Shown piece after piece: positions 8,394 to 17,060 of a stretch of DNA of 64,000 nt. The notes below the pieces were generated by a model, which saw nothing but the letters and a program-made list of their open reading frames with translations, had not been told where the DNA came from and did no database searches. The stretch is from Solilutibacter silvestris. GTDB taxonomy: Bacteria > Pseudomonadota > Gammaproteobacteria > Xanthomonadales > Xanthomonadaceae. The translations under genes were made by a program, and so were the position numbers. Each line of letters opens with the position of its first letter. The stretch's first letter is position 1. The stretch covers positions 1,069,501-1,133,500 of the forward strand of contig NZ_NPZB01000001.1 in assembly GCF_002895945.1 (NCBI RefSeq), written 5' to 3'.

Positions 8394-9551
8394 ATGACGT
8401 TGTCGCAGACATGGCTCGCATGCGTGTTGTTGTCGTTGTTGGCGTGGTCGGGACAAGCCGGTGCGCAACAACGCGTGGTCAAGATCGACGATTTTTCGCC
8501 CGACTACCGCGCGACGATCACCACCGACATGAAGGATGCCAAGGAAGTCTTCTTCCCGGGCACGATCGAGGTTTTCGACAAGCACAGCGGCAAACGCCTG
8601 ATCGAAGTCAACTCGCCCGAATTGGCATTCGAGGTCAAGGCTGGCAAGACTGCCGCCAATGTCCGGCAATTGCCCTATGGCGAACAGAGCGTCCTGATCT
8701 ACGACGATTTCAATTTCGACGGAAAGAAGGATCTGGCGATCATGGACGGCCAGAATTCCTGCTATCACGGCCCGTCGTTCCAGGTATATCTGGCGACGGA
8801 CCACGGTTTTCGCGCGAGCCCCGACTTCACCCGCCTGGCGCAGGACTATTGCGGCATGTTCCAGAGCGATCCTGCCACGCGGCGGATCCACGTGATGACC
8901 AAGGACGGTTGCTGCTCGCACCTGTTCGAGGAATATGGCGTTGCCGCCGGGCTTCCGGTGTTTCTGCAATCACGCGATGAAACGCTGGTGCAGGGCACGC
9001 TGTTCGAATACATGGCGATCACCGAAACGCACGGGGCTGGCAAGCAGGCGCGCACGCGCAAAAGCATCGAACTGGATGTCCCGGATCAGGAACCTGCCAA
9101 ATCCGGGAATGGCGCGACGGTGGCGCTGCTGCGTTTCCGCCTGGCCAAACGGTCGCAGCGCGAGGTGATGGTCATCCGCGATCCCGAAGCGAAGTTCGTC
9201 GATTACGTATTGCGTGATGCGAAGAGTGGGCAAGTCGAATTCGCTTATTCGCTGGCGGTGCAAGGCGTGCTTCCCGACTCGGAGCGACGGGCGAAACAGT
9301 GGGCGGATGCCAACAACGATCCTGGAAACGAGGTGTATCGCGCGCGCCTGGGGTGTGCTGCCGGATCGCTCGACTTCAACAACGCCGGCACGCATTACCG
9401 CGTGATCGACATGCCCAATCGGCTCGGGGTTGAAGTGACCGAGAATGGCCGCACGACGTTCCTTCCCGGCGATCCTGCTACGCGCAAGGGCAGTTTGAAG
9501 TCGCTGCAACAAGGCAAATGGGAGAACGTCGCGGCGTCGACCTGCAACTAG
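8394..9551 (+). CDS. Exported protein of unknown function with Ca-binding-like loop
   Basis: A 385-residue protein with a signal peptide (about residues 1-24, ending AGA or GAQ) and no membrane anchor. Residues ~100-150 contain YDDFNFDGKKDLAIMDGQ. This is a D-x-N-x-D-G calcium-loop pattern of the FG-GAP/EF-hand-like kind, and is followed by CYHGPSFQVYL. The pattern recalls Xanthomonas XAC2610-type periplasmic proteins, one of which acts as an immunity protein, but I can only suggest the resemblance. Six or more cysteines suggest disulfides. The ATG at 8394 follows GGGAGGGG. It stands alone between yheS and a convergent SIMPL gene. Confidence 0.65.
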   Translation: MTLSQTWLACVLLSLLAWSGQAGAQQRVVKIDDFSPDYRATITTDMKDAKEVFFPGTIEVFDKHSGKRLIEVNSPELAFEVKAGKTAANVRQLPYGEQSVLIYDDFNFDGKKDLAIMDGQNSCYHGPSFQVYLATDHGFRASPDFTRLAQDYCGMFQSDPATRRIHVMTKDGCCSHLFEEYGVAAGLPVFLQSRDETLVQGTLFEYMAITETHGAGKQARTRKSIELDVPDQEPAKSGNGATVALLRFRLAKRSQREVMVIRDPEAKFVDYVLRDAKSGQVEFAYSLAVQGVLPDSERRAKQWADANNDPGNEVYRARLGCAAGSLDFNNAGTHYRVIDMPNRLGVEVTENGRTTFLPGDPATRKGSLKSLQQGKWENVAASTCN

Positions 9552-9611
9552 CCGGAAGCCTGCCTGCGTGCTGGCCAATGCGCCATTGCCGTAACGCGCA
9601 CACTCATGCCG

Positions 9612-10331
9612 TCAATCCTTGAGGAAATATTCGACCGTCGATACCACGCGCACCTTCTTCACCTGCGGGCTGCCGGCATCGCGATTGCTGATGTCGACCA
9701 CGCCCTGGTTGGCGGTACGGATGCCGCCGATGCGCGCGCCGCTGTCCTTGGCGAACTGTTCGGCGGACTTGCGTGCGTTGGCGGTCGCCTCGGCGATCAG
9801 GGCCGGCTTGATGTCGTTGAGTTTGGTGTAGTCGAACACCGGGCCGCTCGGTGCAGCGCTTTCACCGCTGCCATTCCCGCCCAGTACGACACCTTTCGCC
9901 AGCAGATCACCGCTGTGGCGCAGCGCGTCCATCGCTTTCGCGACCTTGGTGGTGCGCAGGGTCACGGTGGTGGAATAACGGTAACGCTCCGGCGGCTTGT
10001 TTTCGCCATAGGCATACGCCCAGCGGTCCTCGAGATTGGCCGGCGCGACCACGATTTCATCATCGCCAAAGCCTGCGCCCTTGAAGAACTCGCGGATGGC
10101 TGCGGTATGCGTTTCCAGTCCGTGTTGCACCTCGCCGAGATCGTTGCCGGACACCGTATGCGCCAATGGCCAGACGACGAGATCGGCATCCACCACTTTT
10201 TCGGCCGAGCCTTTCACCGAGACATAGCGATCGCCGGTGCGCAGGCCGGACAGGCCTTGCGACACGAACCAGCCGCCGACGGCAAGGCCGAGTGCGACGA
10301 GAGTCGCTGCAAGAATGGTACGAGTCTGCAT
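9612..10331 (-). CDS. SIMPL (DUF541) domain periplasmic protein
   Basis: A 239-residue protein with an uncleaved or signal-type hydrophobic N-terminus (ILAATLVALGLAVGGWFV). It is followed by a SIMPL/DUF541 domain that begins YVSVKGSAEKVVDADLVVWPL and ends KVRVVSTVEYFL. Family members are oligomeric periplasmic proteins (compare E. coli YggE, linked to oxidative stress), with no known catalysis. The ATG at 10331 is chosen because the longer frame reads through the upstream DUF3011 gene in the wrong frame. It lies 11 bases downstream of the DUF3011 gene and is probably co-transcribed with it. Confidence 0.82.
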   Translation of the reverse strand: MQTRTILAATLVALGLAVGGWFVSQGLSGLRTGDRYVSVKGSAEKVVDADLVVWPLAHTVSGNDLGEVQHGLETHTAAIREFFKGAGFGDDEIVVAPANLEDRWAYAYGENKPPERYRYSTTVTLRTTKVAKAMDALRHSGDLLAKGVVLGGNGSGESAAPSGPVFDYTKLNDIKPALIAEATANARKSAEQFAKDSGARIGGIRTANQGVVDISNRDAGSPQVKKVRVVSTVEYFLKD

Positions 10332-10342
10332 GTGGTCGTTCC

Positions 10343-11035
10343 TCACTGTGCACCGAAGCGGGCACGGCAGCCGCCGCTCACCCACAGGCCCTGGCGGGCG
10401 TTGTAGCCCCAGTTGCGGCCCTGCATGCAGGGCGAGTTCGACAACTGTTGCTGCAGGTAAGGCATGCCTTGGTTGCGATCCCAGGCGCAGGTGGTCGGGC
10501 GCGATCCATGGCTGGAACAAGTCACCGAATAATTGCTGGCAAAGCGCGCGAATTCACCGCGGCAACCGTGATTCACCCAGACCTGGCCGTTGCGGGAATC
10601 CCAGCTGTACCCGCGTCTGCAGTCGTTGCTGGAGAGTTGCCGCACCAGGCGCGATTGCCCTTGCCATGGCGTCGGGCAGGTTTGCGTGCGGTTGCCTTGG
10701 CTTTCGCAACGGATGGCCTGCGTTCCGGGGCCGGGGCCAGGACCGACACCGCCGTTGCCGGTGAGCGATCTGGCGATGTCCGACTTGATCTGGCTGAAGT
10801 TCCAGTTCGAACGGTTGACCTGATCGAGATAGAAACGCAACTGGTCATCGGGGATGCGGCGGCCGCGCGACTGTTCCGAGTATTCCTGGCTGATCACCCG
10901 GACCTGGTCGTTCTGGGACAGGGTGCGGAGGTTTTCCGGCGCGTAGGCCCGGGTCTGGAATTGCGCCACGGCCGTGGCCGGAACGAGCAATGCCAGCGCA
11001 GACGCGATAGCGAACGATTTGGGCAATGAAACCAT
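10343..11035 (-). CDS. DUF3011 exported cysteine-rich protein
   Basis: A 230-residue exported protein. The signal peptide (MVSLPKSFAIASALALLVPATAVA) is about 24 residues. A short N-terminal domain (25-110) may bind or regulate. After a Gly-Pro linker near 115 there are two DUF3011 repeats, each with C-x-S or C-x-S-x..C at the start and a WV..GCR ending (WVNHGCRGEF and WVSGGCRARF). The eight cysteines are probably disulfide-bonded in the periplasm or outside. Function is unknown; the family is common in Xanthomonadales. The ATG at 11035 is preceded by GGAGGGAGAGG. It is divergent from the fmdB-type gene. Confidence 0.8.
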   Translation of the reverse strand: MVSLPKSFAIASALALLVPATAVAQFQTRAYAPENLRTLSQNDQVRVISQEYSEQSRGRRIPDDQLRFYLDQVNRSNWNFSQIKSDIARSLTGNGGVGPGPGPGTQAIRCESQGNRTQTCPTPWQGQSRLVRQLSSNDCRRGYSWDSRNGQVWVNHGCRGEFARFASNYSVTCSSHGSRPTTCAWDRNQGMPYLQQQLSNSPCMQGRNWGYNARQGLWVSGGCRARFGAQ

Positions 11036-11141
11036 GACGACCTCTCCCTCCAGACGGTGTATGGGTGTCTTGCGGTGGCAACCACGTTGAAAACGGCGCG
11101 CCAAGCCCCACAATAACGCTTTGCATCCCGCTAAACACGCC

Positions 11142-11444
11142 ATGCCCATCTACGCCTTCGTCTGCGACACCTGCGGCCACGAGTTCGACCGTTTGCAAAA
11201 ACTGTCCGATCCCGACCCCGACACTTGCCCGAAGTGCGGCGCCCACACGGTGAAGCGCCAGCTGACGGCGCCCAGCTTCCGGCTGGCCGGTGGCGGCTGG
11301 TACGAGACCGACTTCAAGAAGGACGGCGACAAGAAGCGCAATCTCGCCGGTGATGGCGCGAGCGATGGCAAGCCCAAGAGCGATGCGGCGCCCAAGCCCG
11401 CGCCCACCCCGGTGCCCACCACGCCGAAATCGTCGGATTCCTGA
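11142..11444 (+). CDS. FmdB-type zinc-ribbon regulatory protein
   Basis: A 100-residue protein whose first ~45 residues form the FmdB/CxxC_CXXC_SSSS zinc ribbon (MPIYAFVCDTCGHEFD and TCPKCGAHTVKR), with two CxxC pairs to bind one zinc. The rest is a low-complexity Lys/Pro/Ala-rich tail. Members are small putative regulators of uncertain role. The ATG at 11142 is chosen because MPIYxFxC is the conserved N-terminus; the frame can be extended seven codons upstream. It lies 76 bases before aspS, an arrangement common in related genomes. Confidence 0.85.
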   Translation: MPIYAFVCDTCGHEFDRLQKLSDPDPDTCPKCGAHTVKRQLTAPSFRLAGGGWYETDFKKDGDKKRNLAGDGASDGKPKSDAAPKPAPTPVPTTPKSSDS

Positions 11445-11520
11445 TCCCCGCACCGTCCGGGCTAAAATATCCGGTTCCCGGCACTGTGGCCGGACTTGAA
11501 GCCGAATTCCCGGAGTCTCC

Positions 11521-13278
11521 ATGCGTAGCCATTTCTGCGGCCTGATCGACGAATCGTTGATCGGCCAGACCGTCACCCTTTGCGGCTGGGCCGACGTCGC
11601 CCGCAACATGGGCGGCCTGGTCTTCATCGACCTGCGTGACCACGAAGGCATCGTCCAGATCGTCGCCGAGCCGTCGGATGTCGCCGGCAATGCTGAAGTG
11701 CTGGCCGTGGCTGCGCAGATCGGCTACGAGGACGCTCTGTGCGTGACCGGCATCGTGCGCAAGCGCGAATCCGTCAACAACAAGATCCGCACCGGCCAGG
11801 TGGAAGTCGTCGCGACGAAGATCGAAGTGGTGAACAAGGCCGAGCCGCTGCCGTTCCATCACCACGAGAATCCGGGCGAGGACGTGCGCCTGAAGTATCG
11901 CTATCTCGACCTGCGCGCGCCGGAAATGCAGCGCAAGATGCGCACGCGCACCAAGCTGGTGGCGACGCTGCGCCGTTACCTCGACGAACGCGGTTTCCAG
12001 GATATCGAAACGCCGATCCTGACCAAGGCGACGCCGGAAGGCGCACGCGATTTCCTGGTTCCCGCGCGTATGCATCCGGGCGAGTTCTACGCGCTGCCGC
12101 AGTCGCCGCAACTGTTCAAGCAGATCCTGATGATGGCGGGCTTCGATCGCTACTACCAGATCGCACGCTGCTTCCGCGACGAAGCGTTGCGCGCCGATCG
12201 CCAGCTCGAGTTCACCCAGCTCGACATGGAATTCGCGTGGGTGGACGAAAAGATCGTGCAGGACACCGTGGAAGAGATGATCCGCGAGGTGTTCAAGGAA
12301 GTGATCGATGTCGAACTGGTGAATCCGTTCCCGCGCATGACCTATGCCGAAGCGATGCGTCGTTACGGTTCCGACAAGCCCGACCTGCGCATTGCGCTGG
12401 AACTCGTCGATGTCGCCGAGCTGGTGAAGGGCAGCGAATTCAAGGTGTTCACTGATGCCGCCAACGATGCCGACGGCCGTGTCGTCGCACTGCGCATTCC
12501 CGGCGGCGCGTCGTTGTCGCGCAAGCAGATCGACGAATACGCCGCCCACGCCGCCAAGTACGGTGCCAAGGGACTGGCCTACGTCAAGCTCGACGAAGCG
12601 GGCGCGATCAATTCACCGATCGCCAAGTTCTTCGCCGAGGATGCCTTCCAGGCGCTGCTCGCTGCGATCGGTCTGAAGAATGGCGACATCGCGTTCTTCG
12701 GTGCTGGCGCGTACAACAAGGTCAGCGATTTCATGGGCGCGTTGCGCCTGAAAGCCGGCAAGGATTTCGGACTGATCGCCGCAGGCTGGGCACCGCTGTG
12801 GGTCACCGATTTCCCGATGTTCGAGTGGGATGAGGAAGAACAACGTTACGTCGCGCTCCATCACCCGTTCACCGCGCCGGCGGTCGACAGCATCGATGAT
12901 CTGCGTGCGAACGCGAAGGCCGCAGTATCGCGCGGCTACGACATGGTGCTGAACGGCAACGAGATCGGTGGCGGCTCCATCCGCATCCACAGTTCGAAGA
13001 TGCAGTCAGCGGTGTTCGAACTGCTCGGCATCGACGCCGAGGAAGCGCAGGCGAAATTCGGCTTCCTGCTCGATGCGCTGAAATACGGCGCGCCGCCGCA
13101 TGGTGGCATCGCCTTCGGCATCGATCGCATCGCCGCATTGATGGCCGGCAGTGAATCGATCCGCGACGTGATCGCCTTCCCCAAGACCACCGGTGCGCAA
13201 TGCCTGATGACCGGTGCGCCGTCGGAGGTGCCGGACAAGCAGCTGGCGGAAGTACACGTCCGGGTGCGCAAGGAGTGA
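11521..13278 (+). CDS. aspS: Aspartyl-tRNA synthetase
   Basis: A 585-residue class IIb synthetase that charges tRNA-Asp in the cytoplasm. The N-terminal OB-fold anticodon-binding domain covers ~1-105 ([20 protein letters not shown]). Class II motif 2 is visible as [19 protein letters not shown] near 220-240, and motif 3 as [10 protein letters not shown] near 530. The bacterial-type GAD insertion domain lies between. Length fits the bacterial enzyme (~590). A TAAAAT at 11463-11468 may be a -10 box, giving a leader of roughly 45 bases, and GGAG sits just before the start. The downstream acetyltransferase gene overlaps its stop codon. Confidence 0.96.
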   Translation: MRSHFCGLIDESLIGQTVTLCGWADVARNMGGLVFIDLRDHEGIVQIVAEPSDVAGNAEVLAVAAQIGYEDALCVTGIVRKRESVNNKIRTGQVEVVATKIEVVNKAEPLPFHHHENPGEDVRLKYRYLDLRAPEMQRKMRTRTKLVATLRRYLDERGFQDIETPILTKATPEGARDFLVPARMHPGEFYALPQSPQLFKQILMMAGFDRYYQIARCFRDEALRADRQLEFTQLDMEFAWVDEKIVQDTVEEMIREVFKEVIDVELVNPFPRMTYAEAMRRYGSDKPDLRIALELVDVAELVKGSEFKVFTDAANDADGRVVALRIPGGASLSRKQIDEYAAHAAKYGAKGLAYVKLDEAGAINSPIAKFFAEDAFQALLAAIGLKNGDIAFFGAGAYNKVSDFMGALRLKAGKDFGLIAAGWAPLWVTDFPMFEWDEEEQRYVALHHPFTAPAVDSIDDLRANAKAAVSRGYDMVLNGNEIGGGSIRIHSSKMQSAVFELLGIDAEEAQAKFGFLLDALKYGAPPHGGIAFGIDRIAALMAGSESIRDVIAFPKTTGAQCLMTGAPSEVPDKQLAEVHVRVRKE

Positions 13279-13784
13279 TCCGGCGCGCGGTTGCCGACGA
13301 CATCGAAGTGCTGTCGGCGCTCTCGCGCGACACCTTCACGGACACGTTCGGCCACTGCTACACGCCGGACGATCTGCGCGGCTACCTCGATGCCACCTAC
13401 GAACCGACACGCTACCTCGCGCAGCTCGAGGAGCAGGGCTGCGCTGCGTGGCTGCTGGAAGACGGCGGCCATGCCATCGGCTACGCGATGGCCGGTCCCT
13501 GCAAGTTGCCGCATGCCGACGTGCAGCCAGGCGACATGGAGCTGATGCGGCTATACATCCGTGGCGAACACCAGAACGGCGGCCACGGTGCGCGCCTGTT
13601 CGATGCGGCGATGGCATGGATCGTCGCCAATGCGCCACGCAGCTGCTGGCTCGGCGTATGGAGCGAAAACCTTGGCGCGCAGCGCTTCTACCAGCGCCAC
13701 GGTTTCCGCAAGGTCGGGGAATATCTCTACGAAGTCGGTGCCGCCCGCGACCTGGAATTCATCTTCCGCCGCGACATGGACTGA
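13275..13784 (+). CDS. GNAT family N-acetyltransferase
   Basis: A 169-residue single-domain GNAT enzyme that transfers acetyl from acetyl-CoA to an unknown amine. The beta4/acetyl-CoA-binding part shows [21 protein letters not shown], where an R/Q-x-x-G-x-G/A-like loop is recognisable as H-Q-N-G-G-H-G. The C-terminal part has [18 protein letters not shown], typical of the fold. The start is taken as the GTG at 13275, which overlaps the aspS stop codon (GTGA) and suggests translational coupling. The frame remains open further upstream inside aspS, but those codons are the aspS sequence in another frame. Confidence 0.82.
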   Translation: MIRRAVADDIEVLSALSRDTFTDTFGHCYTPDDLRGYLDATYEPTRYLAQLEEQGCAAWLLEDGGHAIGYAMAGPCKLPHADVQPGDMELMRLYIRGEHQNGGHGARLFDAAMAWIVANAPRSCWLGVWSENLGAQRFYQRHGFRKVGEYLYEVGAARDLEFIFRRDMD

Positions 13785-13834
13785 ATGATTGCGGGTGCAT
13801 ACTGGATGCCTCTGGTCCTGAAGGAGAATCTGCG

Positions 13835-14359
13835 ATGCGCACCCTGACCATTGCCCTGGCATCCGCACTGCTCGCGGCCTGCGCCGCGACGCCGGCACGC
13901 GACCCACAACCGCTGCAATTGCCCGCCAATGATCGCGTCAACGTATCGTGGGCCGATCCTGCCTCCTTCAGCGAACACAGCTGCGATTTCGCACCGGGTG
14001 GCCGCGACAACGCCTGGGTCGGCGATCTTGCGAAATACACCCGCGACCAGGCCATGAAGCGCCTGCCTGCCGGCGCCCATCTCGATGTGCGTTTCATCGA
14101 TATCGATCGTGCCGGCGAATGCCGCCCCGATCGCATGGGATCCGAGCAGATCCGCATCATCCGCGACATCTACCCGCCGCGCATCACCCTGCATTACCGG
14201 CTGTCGGGCACCGGCGTGGCCGCGGCGGATGCCGATGCCAGGTTGAGCGATCTCGCCTTCATGATGAATCCGCCGGGCCTGCCGGGAAACAGCGATCCGC
14301 TGCGGTACGAGAAGCGCGTGATCGACGACTGGTTGCGGAAGTTGCTCGGAAAGCGCTGA
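13835..14359 (+). CDS. DUF3016 lipoprotein
   Basis: A 174-residue predicted lipoprotein. The signal peptide ends in a lipobox (ALLAAC, Cys16) with Ala at +2, which favours outer-membrane sorting. The mature part is a DUF3016 domain with RVNVSWADPASFSEH near the start, LDVRFIDIDRAGE in the middle and PPRITLHYRL near the end. Function is unknown. The ATG at 13835 is preceded by AAGGAG at a good distance. Its stop overlaps the start of the next gene (TGATG), so the two are co-translated. Confidence 0.8.
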   Translation: MRTLTIALASALLAACAATPARDPQPLQLPANDRVNVSWADPASFSEHSCDFAPGGRDNAWVGDLAKYTRDQAMKRLPAGAHLDVRFIDIDRAGECRPDRMGSEQIRIIRDIYPPRITLHYRLSGTGVAAADADARLSDLAFMMNPPGLPGNSDPLRYEKRVIDDWLRKLLGKR

Positions 14360-14994
14360 TGTCGCGTCCGCGCGTGGTGTTGCTGCATGGCCTGTGGATG
14401 CACGCACCGGCCATGCACTGGTTTGCATCGCGTCTGCGTGGACATGGGTTCGACGTCGCACCCATTGGATATTTCAGCGTGCTGGAGAGCACGACGAGCG
14501 CGGTCTCGCGCATCATGCGCGCGCTGGATGAACGTCCGGGCACGCATCTGGTGGGCCACAGCCTTGGCGGATTGCTGGCGTTGCAGGCTGCGACGCGATC
14601 ACAGCCGGGGCGGGTGGTGTGCCTGGGATCGCCGCTGGCGGGAAGCCGCGCGGCCGACGGCGTTGCATCGCGGGTGCCAGCGGGACGCAGTCTGATCGGG
14701 CAGCACCATGAATTGCTGTTCCAGGGCGCTGGTGCGTTACCGGCAGGGATCGAGGTTGGAATGATCGCGGGCACCCTGCCGCGCGGGCTGGGCGGCGTGA
14801 TCGCGCGCTTGCCGGGACCGCATGACGGCACCGTCGCGGTCGAGGAAACCCGGGTTCCGGGGTTGGCCGGTCATGTCGTGGTCGAAGCCAGCCACAGCGG
14901 CCTGATCTTCTGCCGGGAAGCGGCCGATCATGCCGCCTGTTTCCTCCGAGCAGGACGTTTCGAGGAAACGGCGGCATTGACGGCGATCGCGTAA
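14359..14994 (+). CDS. Alpha/beta hydrolase (lipase-like)
   Basis: A 211-residue cytoplasmic alpha/beta hydrolase without signal peptide. Features are the oxyanion region [16 protein letters not shown] at residues ~6-21, the nucleophile elbow GHSLGG near 71 and a late His in EASHSGLIF near 178. The Asp is probably in [12 protein letters not shown]. The short form resembles PGAP1/lipase-like small serine hydrolases. Substrate unknown. It starts at the ATG overlapping the stop of the DUF3016 gene (TGATG). Confidence 0.83.
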   Translation: MSRPRVVLLHGLWMHAPAMHWFASRLRGHGFDVAPIGYFSVLESTTSAVSRIMRALDERPGTHLVGHSLGGLLALQAATRSQPGRVVCLGSPLAGSRAADGVASRVPAGRSLIGQHHELLFQGAGALPAGIEVGMIAGTLPRGLGGVIARLPGPHDGTVAVEETRVPGLAGHVVVEASHSGLIFCREAADHAACFLRAGRFEETAALTAIA

Positions 14995-15025
14995 AATCGC
15001 TGTTTTCCCCGATACGGTTGCATCC

Positions 15026-15742
15026 ATGGGTCGTGGTCCCTCGATCGAGCAGCGCAAGAACGCTGTCGATGCCCAGCGCGGCAAGATTTTCACCAAGGTG
15101 ATCCGCGAGATCTCCGTCGCGGCGCGTGCCGGTGGCGGCGATCCGGCGAGCAACCCGCGCCTGCGCAGCGCCATCGACAAGGGCCTGTCGGCCAACATGA
15201 CCAAGGACGTGATCGAGCGCGCGATCAAGAAAGCGACCGGCGAACTCGAAGGCATCGAGTACGAGGAAATCCGCTACGAAGGTTACGCACCCGGCGGTGT
15301 CGCGGTGATCGTCGATTGCCTCACCGACAACCGCGTGCGCACGGTGGCCGATGTCCGCCATGCCTTCACCAAACACGGCGGCAACATGGGCACCGAGGGT
15401 TCGGTCGCCTTCATGTTCCACAAGCTCGGCGCGTTGAGTTTCGCCGCCGGTGTCGACGAGGATCGCGTCACCGAAGCGGCGATCGAAGCCGGTGCCGATG
15501 ACGTGGTGACCTACGATGATGGCGCGATCGACGTCATCACGACGCCCGATGCGTTCAACGACGTCAAGGACGCGATGGTCGCCGCCGGGCTCGTGCCCGA
15601 TCTCGCCGAAGTGACGCTGCGCGCCGACAACGATGTTGCCGTCACCGGCGATACCGCCGAGCAGGTGCGCAAGCTGCTGGCGCGCATGGAAGAGATGGAC
15701 GACGTGCAGGCGGTGTATTCCAACGCGGAATTGCCGGAGTGA
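15026..15742 (+). CDS. yebC: YebC/PmpR family protein
   Basis: A 238-residue member of the YebC (TACO1/PmpR) family, with the conserved N-terminus ([15 protein letters not shown]) and the [19 protein letters not shown] block at ~94-112. It was long described as a DNA-binding regulator near ruvC; more recent work on the family links it to translation of proline-rich stretches. It lies 22 bases upstream of ruvC, the classical location. A TAAAAT at 14992-14997 could be the -10 box. There is no clear Shine-Dalgarno before the ATG. Length is typical (~240). Confidence 0.94.
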   Translation: MGRGPSIEQRKNAVDAQRGKIFTKVIREISVAARAGGGDPASNPRLRSAIDKGLSANMTKDVIERAIKKATGELEGIEYEEIRYEGYAPGGVAVIVDCLTDNRVRTVADVRHAFTKHGGNMGTEGSVAFMFHKLGALSFAAGVDEDRVTEAAIEAGADDVVTYDDGAIDVITTPDAFNDVKDAMVAAGLVPDLAEVTLRADNDVAVTGDTAEQVRKLLARMEEMDDVQAVYSNAELPE

Positions 15743-15764
15743 CGAGTCGCGAAGGTCCAGCTGC

Positions 15765-16295
15765 GTGAGCGGATCGGTCCGCATCCTCGGCATCGATCCG
15801 GGATCGCAGCGCACCGGCGTCGGCATCATCGATGTCGCGACGGACGGCAAGCTCGTGCATGTCCATCACGCCGCGATCAACCTGCTTGGCGCCGAGGATT
15901 TCCCGCAGCGGCTGGGCGAACTGGTGGCAAGACTCGGCGAATTGCTGGTCGAATGGCAACCGGACGAAGTGGCGATCGAGCAGATCTTCCTCGCCCGCAA
16001 TGCGATGTCGGCACTGAAGCTCGGGCACGCACGCGGCGCAGCGATCGCGATCTGTGCCGGCCGAGGCCTCAAGGTGAGCGAATATGCCGCGAAAGAGGTC
16101 AAGCTGGCCCTGGTCGGCCGCGGTGGCGCCGACAAGGAGCAGGTGCAGCACATGGTCGGGGCGATGCTGAATCTCAAGGGTAAATTGCAGGCCGATGCCG
16201 CTGATGCGCTTGCCGTCGCGGTGACGCATGCGCACGTGCGCGCGAGTGCGGCACGGTTGGGCGTCGGCGTGCGCCAGGCGTGGTCGAGGAGGTGA
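15765..16295 (+). CDS. ruvC: Crossover junction endonuclease RuvC
   Basis: A 176-residue Holliday-junction resolvase that nicks RuvAB-bound junctions symmetrically. Acidic catalytic residues are visible: Asp in ILGIDPGS (near 10), Glu in VAIEQIF (near 70), and the Asp pair in [11 protein letters not shown] near the C-terminus. The GTG start at 15765 follows GAAGG and gives the usual family length (~173); longer reading would only overlap yebC. ruvA follows after a 124-base gap that contains hairpins. Confidence 0.95.
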   Translation: MSGSVRILGIDPGSQRTGVGIIDVATDGKLVHVHHAAINLLGAEDFPQRLGELVARLGELLVEWQPDEVAIEQIFLARNAMSALKLGHARGAAIAICAGRGLKVSEYAAKEVKLALVGRGGADKEQVQHMVGAMLNLKGKLQADAADALAVAVTHAHVRASAARLGVGVRQAWSRR

Positions 16296-16356
16296 AGCGG
16301 CGCGCTTGCGAACCACTGGTTCGCGCGCCGCTGAACGACCGGCCATGGATGGCCGG
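16296..16356. repeat. Two hairpins between ruvC and ruvA (possible intergenic repeat element)
   Basis: The first inverted repeat spans 16296-16332 (AGCGGCGCGC..GCGAACC against GGTTCGCGCGCCGCT). The second is a perfect palindrome, CCGGCCAT-GG-ATGGCCGG, at 16339-16356. The CCATGGATGG centre followed by a GTGGGTATTTTC-like tail resembles the ATGGATGC...GGACGTATTCACGG element at 54222-54367. This suggests dispersed copies of one repeat family. It could attenuate or stabilise the ruvC-ruvA message. Confidence 0.6.
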
Positions 16357-16419
16357 GCCGTGGGTATTTTCGTCGATGATGTTCCGCCAAGGATGGCAAC
16401 GAATGAAAGGGCTCTCACA

Positions 16420-17007
16420 ATGATTGGACGACTGAAAGGCGTAGTGATCCACAAGCAACCGCCATGGCTGGTGGTCGACGTGCATGGCGTCGGCTACGAG
16501 CTGGAAGCGCCGATGAGCACCTTCTATGACCTGCCGGAAGTGGGCAAGGACGTGGCGTTGTTCACCCACTACGCGCAAAAGGAAGACAGCGTTTCGCTTT
16601 ACGGTTTCCTCACCGATGGCGAGCGCCGGCTGTTCCGCGACGTGCAACGGGTCAGCGGCATCGGCGCGAAGATCGCGCTGGCGGTGTTGTCCGGCGTCAG
16701 CGTTGACGAATTCGCACGCCAGTTGCAGACCTCGGACGTGACGGCGTTGACGCGCATTCCCGGCATCGGCAAGAAGACCGCGGAACGCATGGTGGTGGAA
16801 TTGCGCGATCGCGCCGCCGACCTCATCGGCAGCGGTCCGGCGTTCACCGCGCAGGGACCGGCCGATCCGCAGTCGGAATCGCTGGTCGCGCTGCAGCAGC
16901 TGGGCTACAAGCCGGCCGAAGCCGAACGCATGGTCAAGGCGGTGGCCGCGGCCGGCGACAGCGTTGAGGCGATCATCCGCAAGGCCCTGCAGCAGGCGCT
17001 GCGCTGA
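16420..17007 (+). CDS. ruvA: Holliday junction branch migration protein RuvA
   Basis: A 195-residue tetrameric DNA-binding subunit that recognises four-way junctions and loads the RuvB motor. The N-terminal OB fold begins [20 protein letters not shown]. Two helix-hairpin-helix motifs follow ([11 protein letters not shown] and [13 protein letters not shown]), then a short linker and the RuvB-binding C-terminal three-helix domain ([19 protein letters not shown]). The ATG at 16420 is preceded by AAAGGG. The frame extends upstream but only across the hairpin region. Confidence 0.95.
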   Translation: MIGRLKGVVIHKQPPWLVVDVHGVGYELEAPMSTFYDLPEVGKDVALFTHYAQKEDSVSLYGFLTDGERRLFRDVQRVSGIGAKIALAVLSGVSVDEFARQLQTSDVTALTRIPGIGKKTAERMVVELRDRAADLIGSGPAFTAQGPADPQSESLVALQQLGYKPAEAERMVKAVAAAGDSVEAIIRKALQQALR

Positions 17008-17060
17008 CGCGCTCACGGCCATCGGCGTACCATGCGCCCTTGGACGGTTTTCCTCTCGAA

